64,000 nucleotides of DNA from positions 2,356,001 through 2,420,000 of the forward strand of contig NZ_CP170508.1 of the NCBI RefSeq assembly GCF_052055875.1. The letters are read 5' to 3'. Every line of letters begins with the position of its first letter. The first letter of the stretch is position 1. The notes beneath the pieces are model-generated. The model made no database searches, was not told the DNA's origin, and saw nothing but the letters and a program-made list of their open reading frames with translations. Made by a program: the position numbers and the translations under genes. Shown one piece after another: positions 17,085-25,658 of the stretch. Source of the DNA: Methanosphaerula subterraneus (GTDB taxonomy: Archaea; Halobacteriota; Methanomicrobia; Methanomicrobiales; Methanospirillaceae).

Positions 17085-18245
17085 ATGACAATGTTTCCAA
17101 AATTCTCCAAGAAGAGGGAAGGAGATAACGTTGTGATGGAGCAGAAACTCCTTCAGAACGTCAACAACCTGATCCTCAATGCAGAAACCTGTACTGGGTG
17201 CGGTATCTGTGTAGAGGCGTGCCCTGAGGAAGCGATCGTCCTTGGACTCGTCGGAGCTGCACGGAGAGGCGCCATTGACTATGCGGCACCGATCGATGTC
17301 GACGAGGTCAAGTGTTCGTATTGTGGTGTCTGCGTCTGTATGTGCCCGTTCAACGCCCTGACTCTGAAGGTCGACGGCGAAGAGCGGCTCCCTATCGTTG
17401 AGAAGGAAGGGTTCCCACAGTATGACCGGACCATGACCATCGACCAGGAGAAGTGCAATCGATGCACGATCTGCGAAGATGTCTGCCCCCGGGATGCCAT
17501 TGACCGGAATGTCCCGGAATATGAAGGGACCGAAGAGGACGGCGCGAAGCGGCAGAGTGCCCTTACGTCCACGACCACCTTCAAGGTCGACGATGAGAAG
17601 TGCACCCTCTGCGGTATCTGCGGCGAACTCTGCCAGGCCATCGACGTCAAGCACAAGGCATTCTCTGCTGATTCAGGGAAGGTCGAGGGCGAAGTCCTCT
17701 GGGACGAGTCCAAGTGCGACGGATGCAAGGTCTGTGTGGACATGTGCCCGACCGAGGCGATCACCGTTGAGCGGACGGTCACTGCGAACAAGATGAAGGG
17801 AGAGGTCCAGATCGTCAATGAAGACTGCTGCACCTGCACCTGGTGCTCGACCAACTGCCCGACCGAGGCCATCACCATCGACAAGCTGATCGAGGGTGAG
17901 ATCGAGTTCCACTCAGAGAAGTGTCCCGGCGGCTGTTCGACCTGTGTCGAGATCTGCCCGGCAAATGCGATCTATCTGCCGGCGGCCAAGCCTGCAGGTG
18001 AGATGGCTGGAGCTGTCGAACCGACGATTGCGGTCAACAAGGACCTCTGTATCAAGTGCGGGGCCTGTGTAAATGCATGCCCGGGTGAGGATATCATCGT
18101 GCTGCAGAGGACCGGACTGAAGATGAAGGGCAAGGAGACCGACCTCTTCAAGCGTGTTCGTGACAAGCTCTTCACCAAGCGGACATCCAAGGTAAAAGAG
18201 GATAAGCCGGGTGAAGTAGGGCTGAAGATGCTCGGGAATGCGTGA
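17085..18245 (+). CDS. fwdF: Formylmethanofuran dehydrogenase polyferredoxin subunit FwdF
   Basis: 386 residues with eight cysteine clusters, each able to hold a [4Fe-4S] centre. Six follow the plain CxxCxxCxxxCP pattern; the fourth ends CQ instead of CP, and the seventh (CPGGCSTCVEICP) has an extra spacer residue. Eight clusters is what FwdF has in the characterised complex, where they form an electron wire between FwdABCDG units and toward HdrA. A GAGGT nine bases before ATG 17085 supports the start. It sits directly before hdrC, so the gene order joins the Fwd and Hdr complexes. Confidence 0.93.
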   Translation: MTMFPKFSKKREGDNVVMEQKLLQNVNNLILNAETCTGCGICVEACPEEAIVLGLVGAARRGAIDYAAPIDVDEVKCSYCGVCVCMCPFNALTLKVDGEERLPIVEKEGFPQYDRTMTIDQEKCNRCTICEDVCPRDAIDRNVPEYEGTEEDGAKRQSALTSTTTFKVDDEKCTLCGICGELCQAIDVKHKAFSADSGKVEGEVLWDESKCDGCKVCVDMCPTEAITVERTVTANKMKGEVQIVNEDCCTCTWCSTNCPTEAITIDKLIEGEIEFHSEKCPGGCSTCVEICPANAIYLPAAKPAGEMAGAVEPTIAVNKDLCIKCGACVNACPGEDIIVLQRTGLKMKGKETDLFKRVRDKLFTKRTSKVKEDKPGEVGLKMLGNA

Positions 18246-18254
18246 GGTAGTCAA

Positions 18255-18839
18255 ATGGCACAATCAAAAGGTTACCCGGACGAGAAATTAAACGAGAAAC
18301 TGAGAGACCGCTATATGCGTACATCAGATTCAAACCCTCAGTTTACCAAAGATATCAGAGATATTTCAATGACCACAGCGCACATGTGCTTCCAGTGCGG
18401 AACCTGCACCGGCAGCTGCCCATCTGCGCCGCGGAGCACCTACCGGATCCGCGAGTTTATGCGGAAGGGTGTGCTCGGTCTTGAGAACGAAGCGCTGACC
18501 GATCCAGATCTCTGGCTCTGCACGACCTGTTACTCCTGTACAGACCGGTGCCCGCGTGATATTGCCCCGACTGATGTGATCATGGCGATGCGGAACCTCG
18601 CATTCAAGCGTGATATCATTCCGATCAACTTCTTAAAGACCGTCCAGGCCATCTACAAGACCGGTCACGGCGTTCCAAACAACGATGTGAACAGGGCTGC
18701 CCGTGAAAAGCTCGGTCTGACCAGAGACCCGCCGACCACGCACATGTATCCTGAATATATCAAGGGAATCCAGAAGATCCTGGACCACTACAAACTCAAA
18801 GAGAACTCTGACAGGATTATCGCAGAAAACGAGGGATGA
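18255..18839 (+). CDS. hdrC: CoB-CoM heterodisulfide reductase subunit C
   Basis: 194 residues with two [4Fe-4S] motifs, CFQCGTCTGSCP (about 41-52) and CTTCYSCTDRCP (about 89-100). HdrC carries electrons from HdrA to the catalytic noncubane clusters in HdrB. The start has GAGGT upstream. It is followed by hdrB after 6 bp. This is the soluble cytoplasmic type, as opposed to the membrane HdrDE of Methanosarcina. Confidence 0.96.
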   Translation: MAQSKGYPDEKLNEKLRDRYMRTSDSNPQFTKDIRDISMTTAHMCFQCGTCTGSCPSAPRSTYRIREFMRKGVLGLENEALTDPDLWLCTTCYSCTDRCPRDIAPTDVIMAMRNLAFKRDIIPINFLKTVQAIYKTGHGVPNNDVNRAAREKLGLTRDPPTTHMYPEYIKGIQKILDHYKLKENSDRIIAENEG

Positions 18840-18845
18840 TACAAG

Positions 18846-19736
18846 ATGCATACATATGCTTTTTATCTCGGATGTATCGCGCCGAACAGGTACCCCGGTA
18901 GTGAAGCGGCTGCAATTCGTACGAGCAAGAATCTCGGTATCGACCTTGTTCCGCTCAAGGGCGCAAGCTGTTGCCCTGCCCCGGGTGCTTTCGGGTCTAT
19001 CGATATGAATGTATGGTACGCCATGGCGGCTCGGAACATCGTGCTCGCCGAAGAGATGAAGATGGACATTGCCCTGATCTGCAATGGCTGCTACAAGTCC
19101 ATCTATGAGGTGAACGAGAAGCTGAAGCACAACGCAGAACTGCGCGATGCAGTCAACGAAGTGCTCGCAGAGGTGGACATGGAGTTCAAGGGAACGATCG
19201 ATGTCTATCACCTCGGTGAACTGCTCTATGATCCAAAGATCTGCGGCGTCGACAAGATCCGCGACTCGGTCAAGATACCGCTGACTGGCACCAAGGTCGC
19301 CGTCCACTACGGGTGTCACCTGATCAAGCCGAAGAAGGAACGCCATCTCGGGTCCACTGAGAACCCGATGTGGGTTGAGGAACTGGTCGAGGCACTCGGT
19401 GCCGAGAGTGTCCAGTACAGAAACAAGATGCAGTGCTGTGGTGCCGGCGGCGGTGTCCGTGGGTACGACCTGGTTCATGCTCTCGATATCACCAACGAGA
19501 AGTTGACGAACATGACGGAAGCGGGTGCTGATGCGGTCACTGAACTCTGTCCATTCTGCCAGCTCCAGTTCGACCGGGGACAGATCGAGATCCAGGAGAA
19601 GTTCGGTAAGTCTTACAACCTCCCGGTCTTCCACTACTCAGAACTGCTCGGGCTTGCCCAGGGTATGAGCCCACAGGAACTGGCGCTCGACCTGCATGCG
19701 ATCAGCTGTGAACCGTACCTGAAAAAGGTCCTCTAA
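18846..19736 (+). CDS. hdrB: CoB-CoM heterodisulfide reductase subunit B
   Basis: 296 residues, the catalytic subunit that reduces the CoM-S-S-CoB heterodisulfide. It contains two CCG-type cysteine domains: an N-terminal one (GCIAP, then GASCCPAP, then CNGCYKS) and a C-terminal one (YGCHLIKP, then MQCCGAGGG, then LCPFCQ), which bind the two noncubane [4Fe-4S] clusters in the known structure. The stop overlaps the first possible hdrA start (TAATG). Confidence 0.97.
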   Translation: MHTYAFYLGCIAPNRYPGSEAAAIRTSKNLGIDLVPLKGASCCPAPGAFGSIDMNVWYAMAARNIVLAEEMKMDIALICNGCYKSIYEVNEKLKHNAELRDAVNEVLAEVDMEFKGTIDVYHLGELLYDPKICGVDKIRDSVKIPLTGTKVAVHYGCHLIKPKKERHLGSTENPMWVEELVEALGAESVQYRNKMQCCGAGGGVRGYDLVHALDITNEKLTNMTEAGADAVTELCPFCQLQFDRGQIEIQEKFGKSYNLPVFHYSELLGLAQGMSPQELALDLHAISCEPYLKKVL

Positions 19737-21772
19737 TGGAGATGCGAAACATGGTAGAAGACAAGAAGAATCAAGAACCCAGAGTTGGGGTGTTCCTGTG
19801 TCACTGCGGTACAAATATTGCAGGTTCTCTCTCTATTGAGGATGTGCAGGCGTATGCACGGACCCTCCCCCACGTAGCCCACGTAGATAACTATCAGTAT
19901 ATGTGCTCGACCCCGGGACAGTCCAAGATCGGCGATGCGATCAAGGAACACAACCTGACCGGTGTCGTGGTCGCTGCATGCACGCCACGTCTCCATGAAC
20001 CGACGTTCCGTATTGCCACCAAGGAGGGTGGACTGAACCCGTTCAGGTTTGAGATGGCAAACATTCGGGACCAGAACTCATGGGTGCACATGCACGACTT
20101 TGAGGGTGCGACCGAGAAGGCCAAGGATCAGGTGAGGATCGCGGTCGCCAAGGCAGCACTCCTCGAGGATCTCTATCCTAAGTCGGTGCCTGTAGAGAAG
20201 GCAGCGATGGTCGTCGGTGGAGGGGTTGCAGGGATGCAGGCCGCACTCGACCTCGCCGCAGCAGGGATCAAGACCTATCTGGTCGAGAAGGAACCGTCGA
20301 TCGGTGGACGCATGTCCCAGCTCGACAAGACCTTCCCGACCCTGGACTGCTCGCAGTGTATCCTCTCCCCAAAGATGGTGGATGTCGGAAGAAGTGAGAA
20401 CATCGAGCTGTACACCTGTGCAGAGATCGAGGAGGTCGAAGGGTACATCGGTAACTTCGACGTGACGATCCGCCGGAAGGCCCGCGGTGTGCTCACCCCC
20501 AAGGAGGCAGAGGCGAAGGGAATCGTCGGCGGTGGCTGCACCGGCTGCGGTGACTGCACCTCAGTCTGCCCTGTCGTGAAGCCGAACGTATTCGAGATCG
20601 GGATGGCTCCACGAAAAGCGATCTATATCAACCACCCCCAGGTAGTTCCGCTGATCTACAAGATCGACTTCGATTCATGTGTGAAGTGCGGCCTCTGCGT
20701 TGAGGCCTGCGGCACCAAGAAGGCAATCGACCTCGAGATGCAGGACGAACTGGTTCAGGTGAAGGTCGGAACCGTCATCCTCGCACTCGGGTACGAACTC
20801 TTCCCGATCGAGAAGAAGGAAGAGTGGGGATACAAGCGGTACGATAACGTCATCACCGGCCTCGAGTTCGAGCGGCTGATCTGTGCGTCAGGTCCGACCG
20901 GTGGTCACCTGATCCGCCCGAGCGACGGCAAGACCCCGATGAAGATCGGGTTCGTCCTCTGTGCAGGGTCTCGTGACAACACCGGCGTCGGCAAGCCATA
21001 CTGCTCCAGATTCTGCTGCATGTATTCGCTCAAGCACGCCCACCAGATCATGGAGAAGATCCCGGGCGCAATCCCGTATATCTTCTACATGGACATCCGG
21101 TCCTTCGGGAAGATGTACGAGGAGTTCTACTACCGTATCCAGAACGAGGGTGCCAAGTTCATCAGAGGGCGTGTCGCCAACATCCTGGAGGATCCGGCGA
21201 CCAAGAACCTGCATGTCTTTGCTGAGGATACCCTCCTCGGTGCACCGATGGATATGGAGGTCGACATGGTCGTGCTCGCCTCGGCTGTTCAGCCGACCGA
21301 TATGACCGAGAAGACCAGAAGACTCTTCGGGGTCTCCTGTTCTCAGGACGGATGGCTCCTTGAAGCACATCCAAAGCTGAACCCGTGCGGGACCACCACA
21401 GCAGGGGTCTTCCTTGCAGGGGTCTGCCAGGGACCGAAGGATATCCCTGACACGGTGGCATCAGCAGAAGGTGCTGCCTCTGCAGCATCGATTCCGATCC
21501 ACATGGGGCAGGTCGAGCTCGAGCCCTACTTCGCCATGTGCATTGAAGAGAAGTGCGCAGGCTGCGGCATGTGCGTGAATCTCTGTCCCTACTCCGCTCT
21601 CGCGCTCGTCGAGAAGGACGGCCGGATGGTTATGCAGGTCACAGAAGCAAAGTGCAAGGGATGTGGAACCTGTGGTGGGTTCTGTCCAGGTGGAGCAATC
21701 TGGATGAACCACTTCACCACCCCGCAGATCCTTTCGCAGATCGATTCGTTCCTTGTTGGAGGTGAGCAGTAA
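19736..21772 (+). CDS. hdrA: CoB-CoM heterodisulfide reductase subunit A, flavin-bifurcating
   Basis: 678 residues from ATG 19736, or 673 from ATG 19751 (MVEDKKN), which has GGAG nine bases upstream. HdrA holds FAD and splits electron pairs between heterodisulfide (via HdrC/B) and ferredoxin. Seen: an N-terminal cysteine motif (FLCHCGTNI), an FAD dinucleotide fold (VVGGGVAGMQAALDLAAAG), the GGRMSQLDKTFPT...CSQC region, and four ferredoxin motifs (CTGCGDC, CVKCGLC, CAGCGMC, CKGCGTC). No in-frame UGA, so this is a cysteine and not a selenocysteine enzyme. mvhD begins one base after its stop. Confidence 0.96.
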   Translation: MEMRNMVEDKKNQEPRVGVFLCHCGTNIAGSLSIEDVQAYARTLPHVAHVDNYQYMCSTPGQSKIGDAIKEHNLTGVVVAACTPRLHEPTFRIATKEGGLNPFRFEMANIRDQNSWVHMHDFEGATEKAKDQVRIAVAKAALLEDLYPKSVPVEKAAMVVGGGVAGMQAALDLAAAGIKTYLVEKEPSIGGRMSQLDKTFPTLDCSQCILSPKMVDVGRSENIELYTCAEIEEVEGYIGNFDVTIRRKARGVLTPKEAEAKGIVGGGCTGCGDCTSVCPVVKPNVFEIGMAPRKAIYINHPQVVPLIYKIDFDSCVKCGLCVEACGTKKAIDLEMQDELVQVKVGTVILALGYELFPIEKKEEWGYKRYDNVITGLEFERLICASGPTGGHLIRPSDGKTPMKIGFVLCAGSRDNTGVGKPYCSRFCCMYSLKHAHQIMEKIPGAIPYIFYMDIRSFGKMYEEFYYRIQNEGAKFIRGRVANILEDPATKNLHVFAEDTLLGAPMDMEVDMVVLASAVQPTDMTEKTRRLFGVSCSQDGWLLEAHPKLNPCGTTTAGVFLAGVCQGPKDIPDTVASAEGAASAASIPIHMGQVELEPYFAMCIEEKCAGCGMCVNLCPYSALALVEKDGRMVMQVTEAKCKGCGTCGGFCPGGAIWMNHFTTPQILSQIDSFLVGGEQ

Positions 21773-22201
21773 ATGGCTGAAGAATGGAAACCGAAGATCC
21801 TCGGTATCATCTGCAACTGGTGTTCCTATGCTGGAGCAGACCTGGCCGGCGGTGCTCGTATTCAGTACCCGCCGGATGTCCGGACGATCCGTATCATGTG
21901 CACCGGCCGCGTCGATATGCTCTTCATCATGAAGGCATTCTCCGACGGTGCAGACAGTGTACTGGTATCTGGCTGTCACTTCGGTGACTGCCACTACCTT
22001 GAAGGAAATTACAAGGCTGCAAAGCGGATGTTCATGGTCAAGAGCCTGTTGAAGAACATCGGTCTGGATGACCGGCGTCTTCGGATGACCTTCGTCTCGG
22101 CATCAGAAGGTGCCAAGTGGGCGCAGGTCATCACCGATGTGGTCGAGACCACCAAAGAGCTCGGACCAAGTCCGCTGAACAAGGAAGCAAAGCAAGCATA
22201 A
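21773..22201 (+). CDS. mvhD: F420-non-reducing hydrogenase iron-sulfur subunit D (MvhD-like)
   Basis: 142 residues with the MvhD cysteine pattern (CNWCSYAGAD, IMCTGR, GCHFGDCHY), which binds a [2Fe-2S] centre. MvhD links HdrA to its electron input, either the MvhAG hydrogenase or, in some Methanomicrobiales, formate dehydrogenase. Neither mvhA/mvhG nor fdhA/fdhB is in this operon, so the donor enzyme must be encoded elsewhere. A strong GGAGGTG lies inside the end of hdrA. Confidence 0.94.
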   Translation: MAEEWKPKILGIICNWCSYAGADLAGGARIQYPPDVRTIRIMCTGRVDMLFIMKAFSDGADSVLVSGCHFGDCHYLEGNYKAAKRMFMVKSLLKNIGLDDRRLRMTFVSASEGAKWAQVITDVVETTKELGPSPLNKEAKQA

Positions 22202-22216
22202 AGAAGGGATGATTCA

Positions 22217-22615
22217 GTGACGAAGATCAGCCTTAATCTGATATCTGGACGGACAATCCAGCAGGGTGTCTCGATGGAAGCCGGCAAGGAGAAGCCGGCC
22301 TACCGGGACGCCTGTGGTATCATCGAGATGGACCCTTCAGACTTCAAGAAGCTGGGTGCATGGCGGAACACGAATGTACGTGTTACAAGCCCGTATGGCA
22401 CTGTTGTGGTGAAGGCGATCGAGGCCACCCAGGGTCCCCACCCCGGGCTCGGCTGGATCCCAATGGGACCCTGGGCCAATGCTATCGTCGATCCCAACAC
22501 CTACTCGACAGGGATGCCGACCTTTAAGGGCGTCCCGATCACCGTCGAGGTCGCCATGAACGAACCGGTCCTCGGCTCAATTGAACTGGTGCAGAAACTC
22601 TGCAGAGGTGAATGA
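22217..22615 (+). CDS. fwdD: Formylmethanofuran dehydrogenase subunit D
   Basis: 132 residues starting at GTG 22217 with an AGGGATGA upstream. FwdD is the molybdopterin-dinucleotide-binding domain that in related oxidoreductases is fused to the catalytic chain; it packs on FwdB. The stretch GPHPGLGWIPMGPWAN and the conserved Met/Thr context are typical. Its stop (22613-22615) overlaps an upstream ATG of fwdB, giving tight coupling. Confidence 0.92.
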   Translation: MTKISLNLISGRTIQQGVSMEAGKEKPAYRDACGIIEMDPSDFKKLGAWRNTNVRVTSPYGTVVVKAIEATQGPHPGLGWIPMGPWANAIVDPNTYSTGMPTFKGVPITVEVAMNEPVLGSIELVQKLCRGE

Positions 22616-22617
22616 GT

Positions 22618-23931
22618 ATGACAAAAGCAGTTACTGATGTGATATGCCCATTCTGTGGGACACTCTGTGATGACCTTGAGGTCACGGTCTCCGACGACGG
22701 CAAGAAGATCCTCGAGGTCTACAATGCCTGTGCAATCGGGGCAGAGAAGTTCCTCCACTCCCAGGCCAAGGACCGGGTGACCAGGCCGCGGATGCAGCAG
22801 GCAGACGGTACCTACAAAGAGGTCTCCTATGATGAGGCCGTCGAGTATACAGCCCAGATGCTGGCCGGTTCCAAGAAGCCGCTGATGTACGGCTGGTCGT
22901 CGACCAGCTGTGAGGCTCAGTCGATGGGATACCAGGTCGCCGAGCGTGTCGGTGCAATCATCGACAACACGGCCACAGTATGCCACGGTTCGTCTCTGCT
23001 CGCCATTCAGGATGTCGGTATCCCGAGCTGCACGCTCGGTGAGGTGAAGAATCGTGCCGACACCGTCATCTTCTGGGGATGCAACCCCTCGCACGCCCAC
23101 CCGCGGCACATGTCGCGGTATTCAATCTTCCCGCGTGGAATGTTCATGGGCAAGGGGCAGAAGTCCAGAAAGATGATCGTTGTCGACCCGCGGAACACCG
23201 ACACGGCCAAGATGGCCGATGTCCATCTGCAGCTCGAACAGGGCAGGGATTACGAACTTCTCTCGGCACTCCGTGTTGCAATTCGCGGTGAGCCTCTTCC
23301 TGACGTTGTTGCAGGGATCCCCAAGGAGAAGATCTACGAAGCGGCCGAGCTGATGAAGGACGCCCGGTTTGGTATCATCTTCTTCGGGATGGGTGTCACC
23401 CAGTCCCTCGGTAAGAACCACAACATCGACATCGCCATCATGCTGACCAAGGATATGAACGAGTACACCAAGTTCAGCATCATCGCCATGCGGGGTCACT
23501 ACAATGTGACCGGTTCAGGCGCAGTGATGGGCTGGCAGTTCGGGTTCCCGTTCGCCACCGATCTATCACGAGGGTTCGCTCGGTACAACCCCGGCGAGAC
23601 CACCTCCAACGACCTGCTCCGCAGGGACGAGGTCGACTCGGTCTTTGTGATCGGTAGCGACCCTGGTGCACACTTCCCGATCAGCTCGGTGAAGAAGATC
23701 TCCAGGCTCCCTTCAGTTGCGGTCGATCCCCACATCACCCCGACCACTGATGTCTGCAAACTGCACGTCCCTGTGGCCTTTGTCGGGGTCGAGGTTGGCG
23801 GGTGTTGCTATCGTATGGATAACGTCCCGATCGAGTCCCGCAAGGTTGTCGAGCCCCCAGAAGGGATGCTGACCGACACTGAATTCCTGACAAGGGTCCG
23901 AGACCGGGTAAATCAGATCAAGGGTGCGTAA
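22618..23931 (+). CDS. fwdB: Formylmethanofuran dehydrogenase subunit B, catalytic
   Basis: 437 residues. FwdB carries the bis-molybdopterin W or Mo site that reduces CO2 to formate inside the complex. The N-terminal CPFCGTLCDD with NACAIG binds one [4Fe-4S] cluster. The metal-ligating residue is the Cys in ATVCHGSS (residue 122, codon TGC at 22981), the position occupied by selenocysteine in some other methanogens. ATG 22612 is also in frame, but AGAGGTGA sits at the right distance only for ATG 22618. Whether the enzyme uses tungsten or molybdenum cannot be read from sequence; the Cys form fits the Fwd type. Confidence 0.95.
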   Translation: MTKAVTDVICPFCGTLCDDLEVTVSDDGKKILEVYNACAIGAEKFLHSQAKDRVTRPRMQQADGTYKEVSYDEAVEYTAQMLAGSKKPLMYGWSSTSCEAQSMGYQVAERVGAIIDNTATVCHGSSLLAIQDVGIPSCTLGEVKNRADTVIFWGCNPSHAHPRHMSRYSIFPRGMFMGKGQKSRKMIVVDPRNTDTAKMADVHLQLEQGRDYELLSALRVAIRGEPLPDVVAGIPKEKIYEAAELMKDARFGIIFFGMGVTQSLGKNHNIDIAIMLTKDMNEYTKFSIIAMRGHYNVTGSGAVMGWQFGFPFATDLSRGFARYNPGETTSNDLLRRDEVDSVFVIGSDPGAHFPISSVKKISRLPSVAVDPHITPTTDVCKLHVPVAFVGVEVGGCCYRMDNVPIESRKVVEPPEGMLTDTEFLTRVRDRVNQIKGA

Positions 23932-23935
23932 ATAC

Positions 23936-25648
23936 ATGACAGAATACCTGATCAAGAACGGCTTTGTCTTTGACGCAGTGTCCGGTGTCAAAGGAGACAG
24001 GGCCGATATCGCAATAAAGGACGGCAAGATCGTCGAGACGTCCGAGCTCTCCTCCAAGGCAGAGCAGATCGACGCAAACGGCAAGACGGTCATGGCCGGT
24101 GCGGTTGAGATCCATGCCCACGTGGCTGGTCCGAAGGTGAACGAAGGAAGGAACTACCGTCCAGAGGACAAGCTCTTCGGGTACACCCCCAAGACTGCGA
24201 ACTCCCGGATGGCCGGTGGTTTCTCGATCCCAACCACCTTCAAGACCGGATACACCTATGCAAAGATGGGCTACACGACAGTGATGGAGGCTGCGATGCC
24301 CCCCCTGTACGCACGCCATGTGCATGAAGAGATCTGCGATACGCCGATCATCGACCAGGGTGCATTCCCTGTCTTTGGAAACAACTGGTTCATGCTCGAG
24401 TACCTCAAGAACAATGAGATCGAGAACGCGGCTGCGTACATCGCCTGGCTGCTCCGTGCAGCCAAGGGATACGCGGTCAAGGTCGTGAACCCCGGCGGCA
24501 CCGAAGCCTGGGCATGGGGACTGAACTGTCTCTCTGTCAATGATCCGGTTCCGTACTTCGACATCACCCCGGCACAGATTGTGAAGGGACTGCTCGAGGC
24601 GAACGAGTACCTCGGTCTCCCGCACTCGATCCATGTCCATGCCAACAACCTCGGGAACCCTGGTAACTATACCACCACGCTCGACACGCTGAAACTTGCC
24701 GAAGGGTACAAGACCCACAACAAGTTCGGCCGTGAGCAGGTGATGCACCACACCCATCTCCAGTTCCACTCCTATGGTGGCGACAGCTGGCTGAACTTCG
24801 AGTCCAAGGCCAAGGAGATGATGGACTACGTGAACGGTCAGAAGAACCTGACGATCGACCTCGGATGTGTGACCCTCGATGAGACGACGACGATGACCGC
24901 CGACGGACCGTTCGAGCACCACCTGACCGAGCTGAACCACCTGAAGTGGGCGAACGTCGACGTCGAGCTCGAGACCGCAGCAGGGATCGTTCCGTATATC
25001 TACAGCCCGAACGTCAAGGTCTGTGGTATTCAGTGGGCCATCGGCCTTGAACTGGCACTCTACGCCAAGGATCCGATGCGGACCTTCATCACCACCGACC
25101 ACCCGAATGCTGGGCCGTTCACCCGGTACCCACGCCTCTTCAAGTGGCTGATGAGCCAGGAAGCTCGGCAGGAGCAGCTTGACGCGTTCAAGTGGAGCCA
25201 GAAGGTCATCGATGCCACGAACCTCGCAGAACTCGATCGTGAGATCACGCTCTACGAACTGTCGCAGATGACCCGGGCCGGGCCGGCAAAGGCTCTCGGT
25301 CTGACGGAAATGTGCGGCGGATTGAAGCCGGGTATGGACGCAGACGTTGTCGTCTACAACTTCAACCCGGAGGCACCCTACACGCCCGACCAGATCGAGA
25401 CGGCGTTCACCTGTGCAGCGGATGTCTTCAAGTCCGGTGTCCATGTGGTCAAGAACGGCGAGATCATCTCGAACGGCAACAAGCGGACCCTCTGGGTCGA
25501 TGCAAAGGTCAGGGACAACCCGCAGGTCATGCACGATGTCGAGGAGAAGTTCCTGAAATACTACAGTGTCAACCAGAACAACTACGAAGTCTCCGGGCAC
25601 CACTATCTCCCGAACCCGTATGTGCTCGAGGTCGATGCGACAGAGTGA
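23936..25648 (+). CDS. fwdA: Formylmethanofuran dehydrogenase subunit A, amidohydrolase
   Basis: 570 residues of the metal-dependent amidohydrolase superfamily. FwdA condenses the formate made by FwdB with methanofuran at a dinuclear zinc site. The HAH metal motif is in AVEIHAHVAG, the carboxylated Lys is likely in GYAVKVVNPGG, further His ligands are in SIHVHANN and MHHTHLQFHSYGG, and the catalytic Asp is in ITTDHPNAG. The frame also opens at GTG 23924, but this overlaps the fwdB stop; ATG 23936 gives the usual N-terminus MTEYLIKNG. Confidence 0.96.
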   Translation: MTEYLIKNGFVFDAVSGVKGDRADIAIKDGKIVETSELSSKAEQIDANGKTVMAGAVEIHAHVAGPKVNEGRNYRPEDKLFGYTPKTANSRMAGGFSIPTTFKTGYTYAKMGYTTVMEAAMPPLYARHVHEEICDTPIIDQGAFPVFGNNWFMLEYLKNNEIENAAAYIAWLLRAAKGYAVKVVNPGGTEAWAWGLNCLSVNDPVPYFDITPAQIVKGLLEANEYLGLPHSIHVHANNLGNPGNYTTTLDTLKLAEGYKTHNKFGREQVMHHTHLQFHSYGGDSWLNFESKAKEMMDYVNGQKNLTIDLGCVTLDETTTMTADGPFEHHLTELNHLKWANVDVELETAAGIVPYIYSPNVKVCGIQWAIGLELALYAKDPMRTFITTDHPNAGPFTRYPRLFKWLMSQEARQEQLDAFKWSQKVIDATNLAELDREITLYELSQMTRAGPAKALGLTEMCGGLKPGMDADVVVYNFNPEAPYTPDQIETAFTCAADVFKSGVHVVKNGEIISNGNKRTLWVDAKVRDNPQVMHDVEEKFLKYYSVNQNNYEVSGHHYLPNPYVLEVDATE

Positions 25649-25658
25649 GGTGAGGGGT

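Noticed and set aside
18633..19634. Minus-strand open frame opposite hdrC/hdrB
   Set aside because: Overlaps two certain genes along its whole length and lacks a plausible start signal or protein family.
19736..21772. Selenocysteine in HdrA or FwdB
   Set aside because: No in-frame UGA in either gene; the relevant positions have TGC or TGT cysteine codons.
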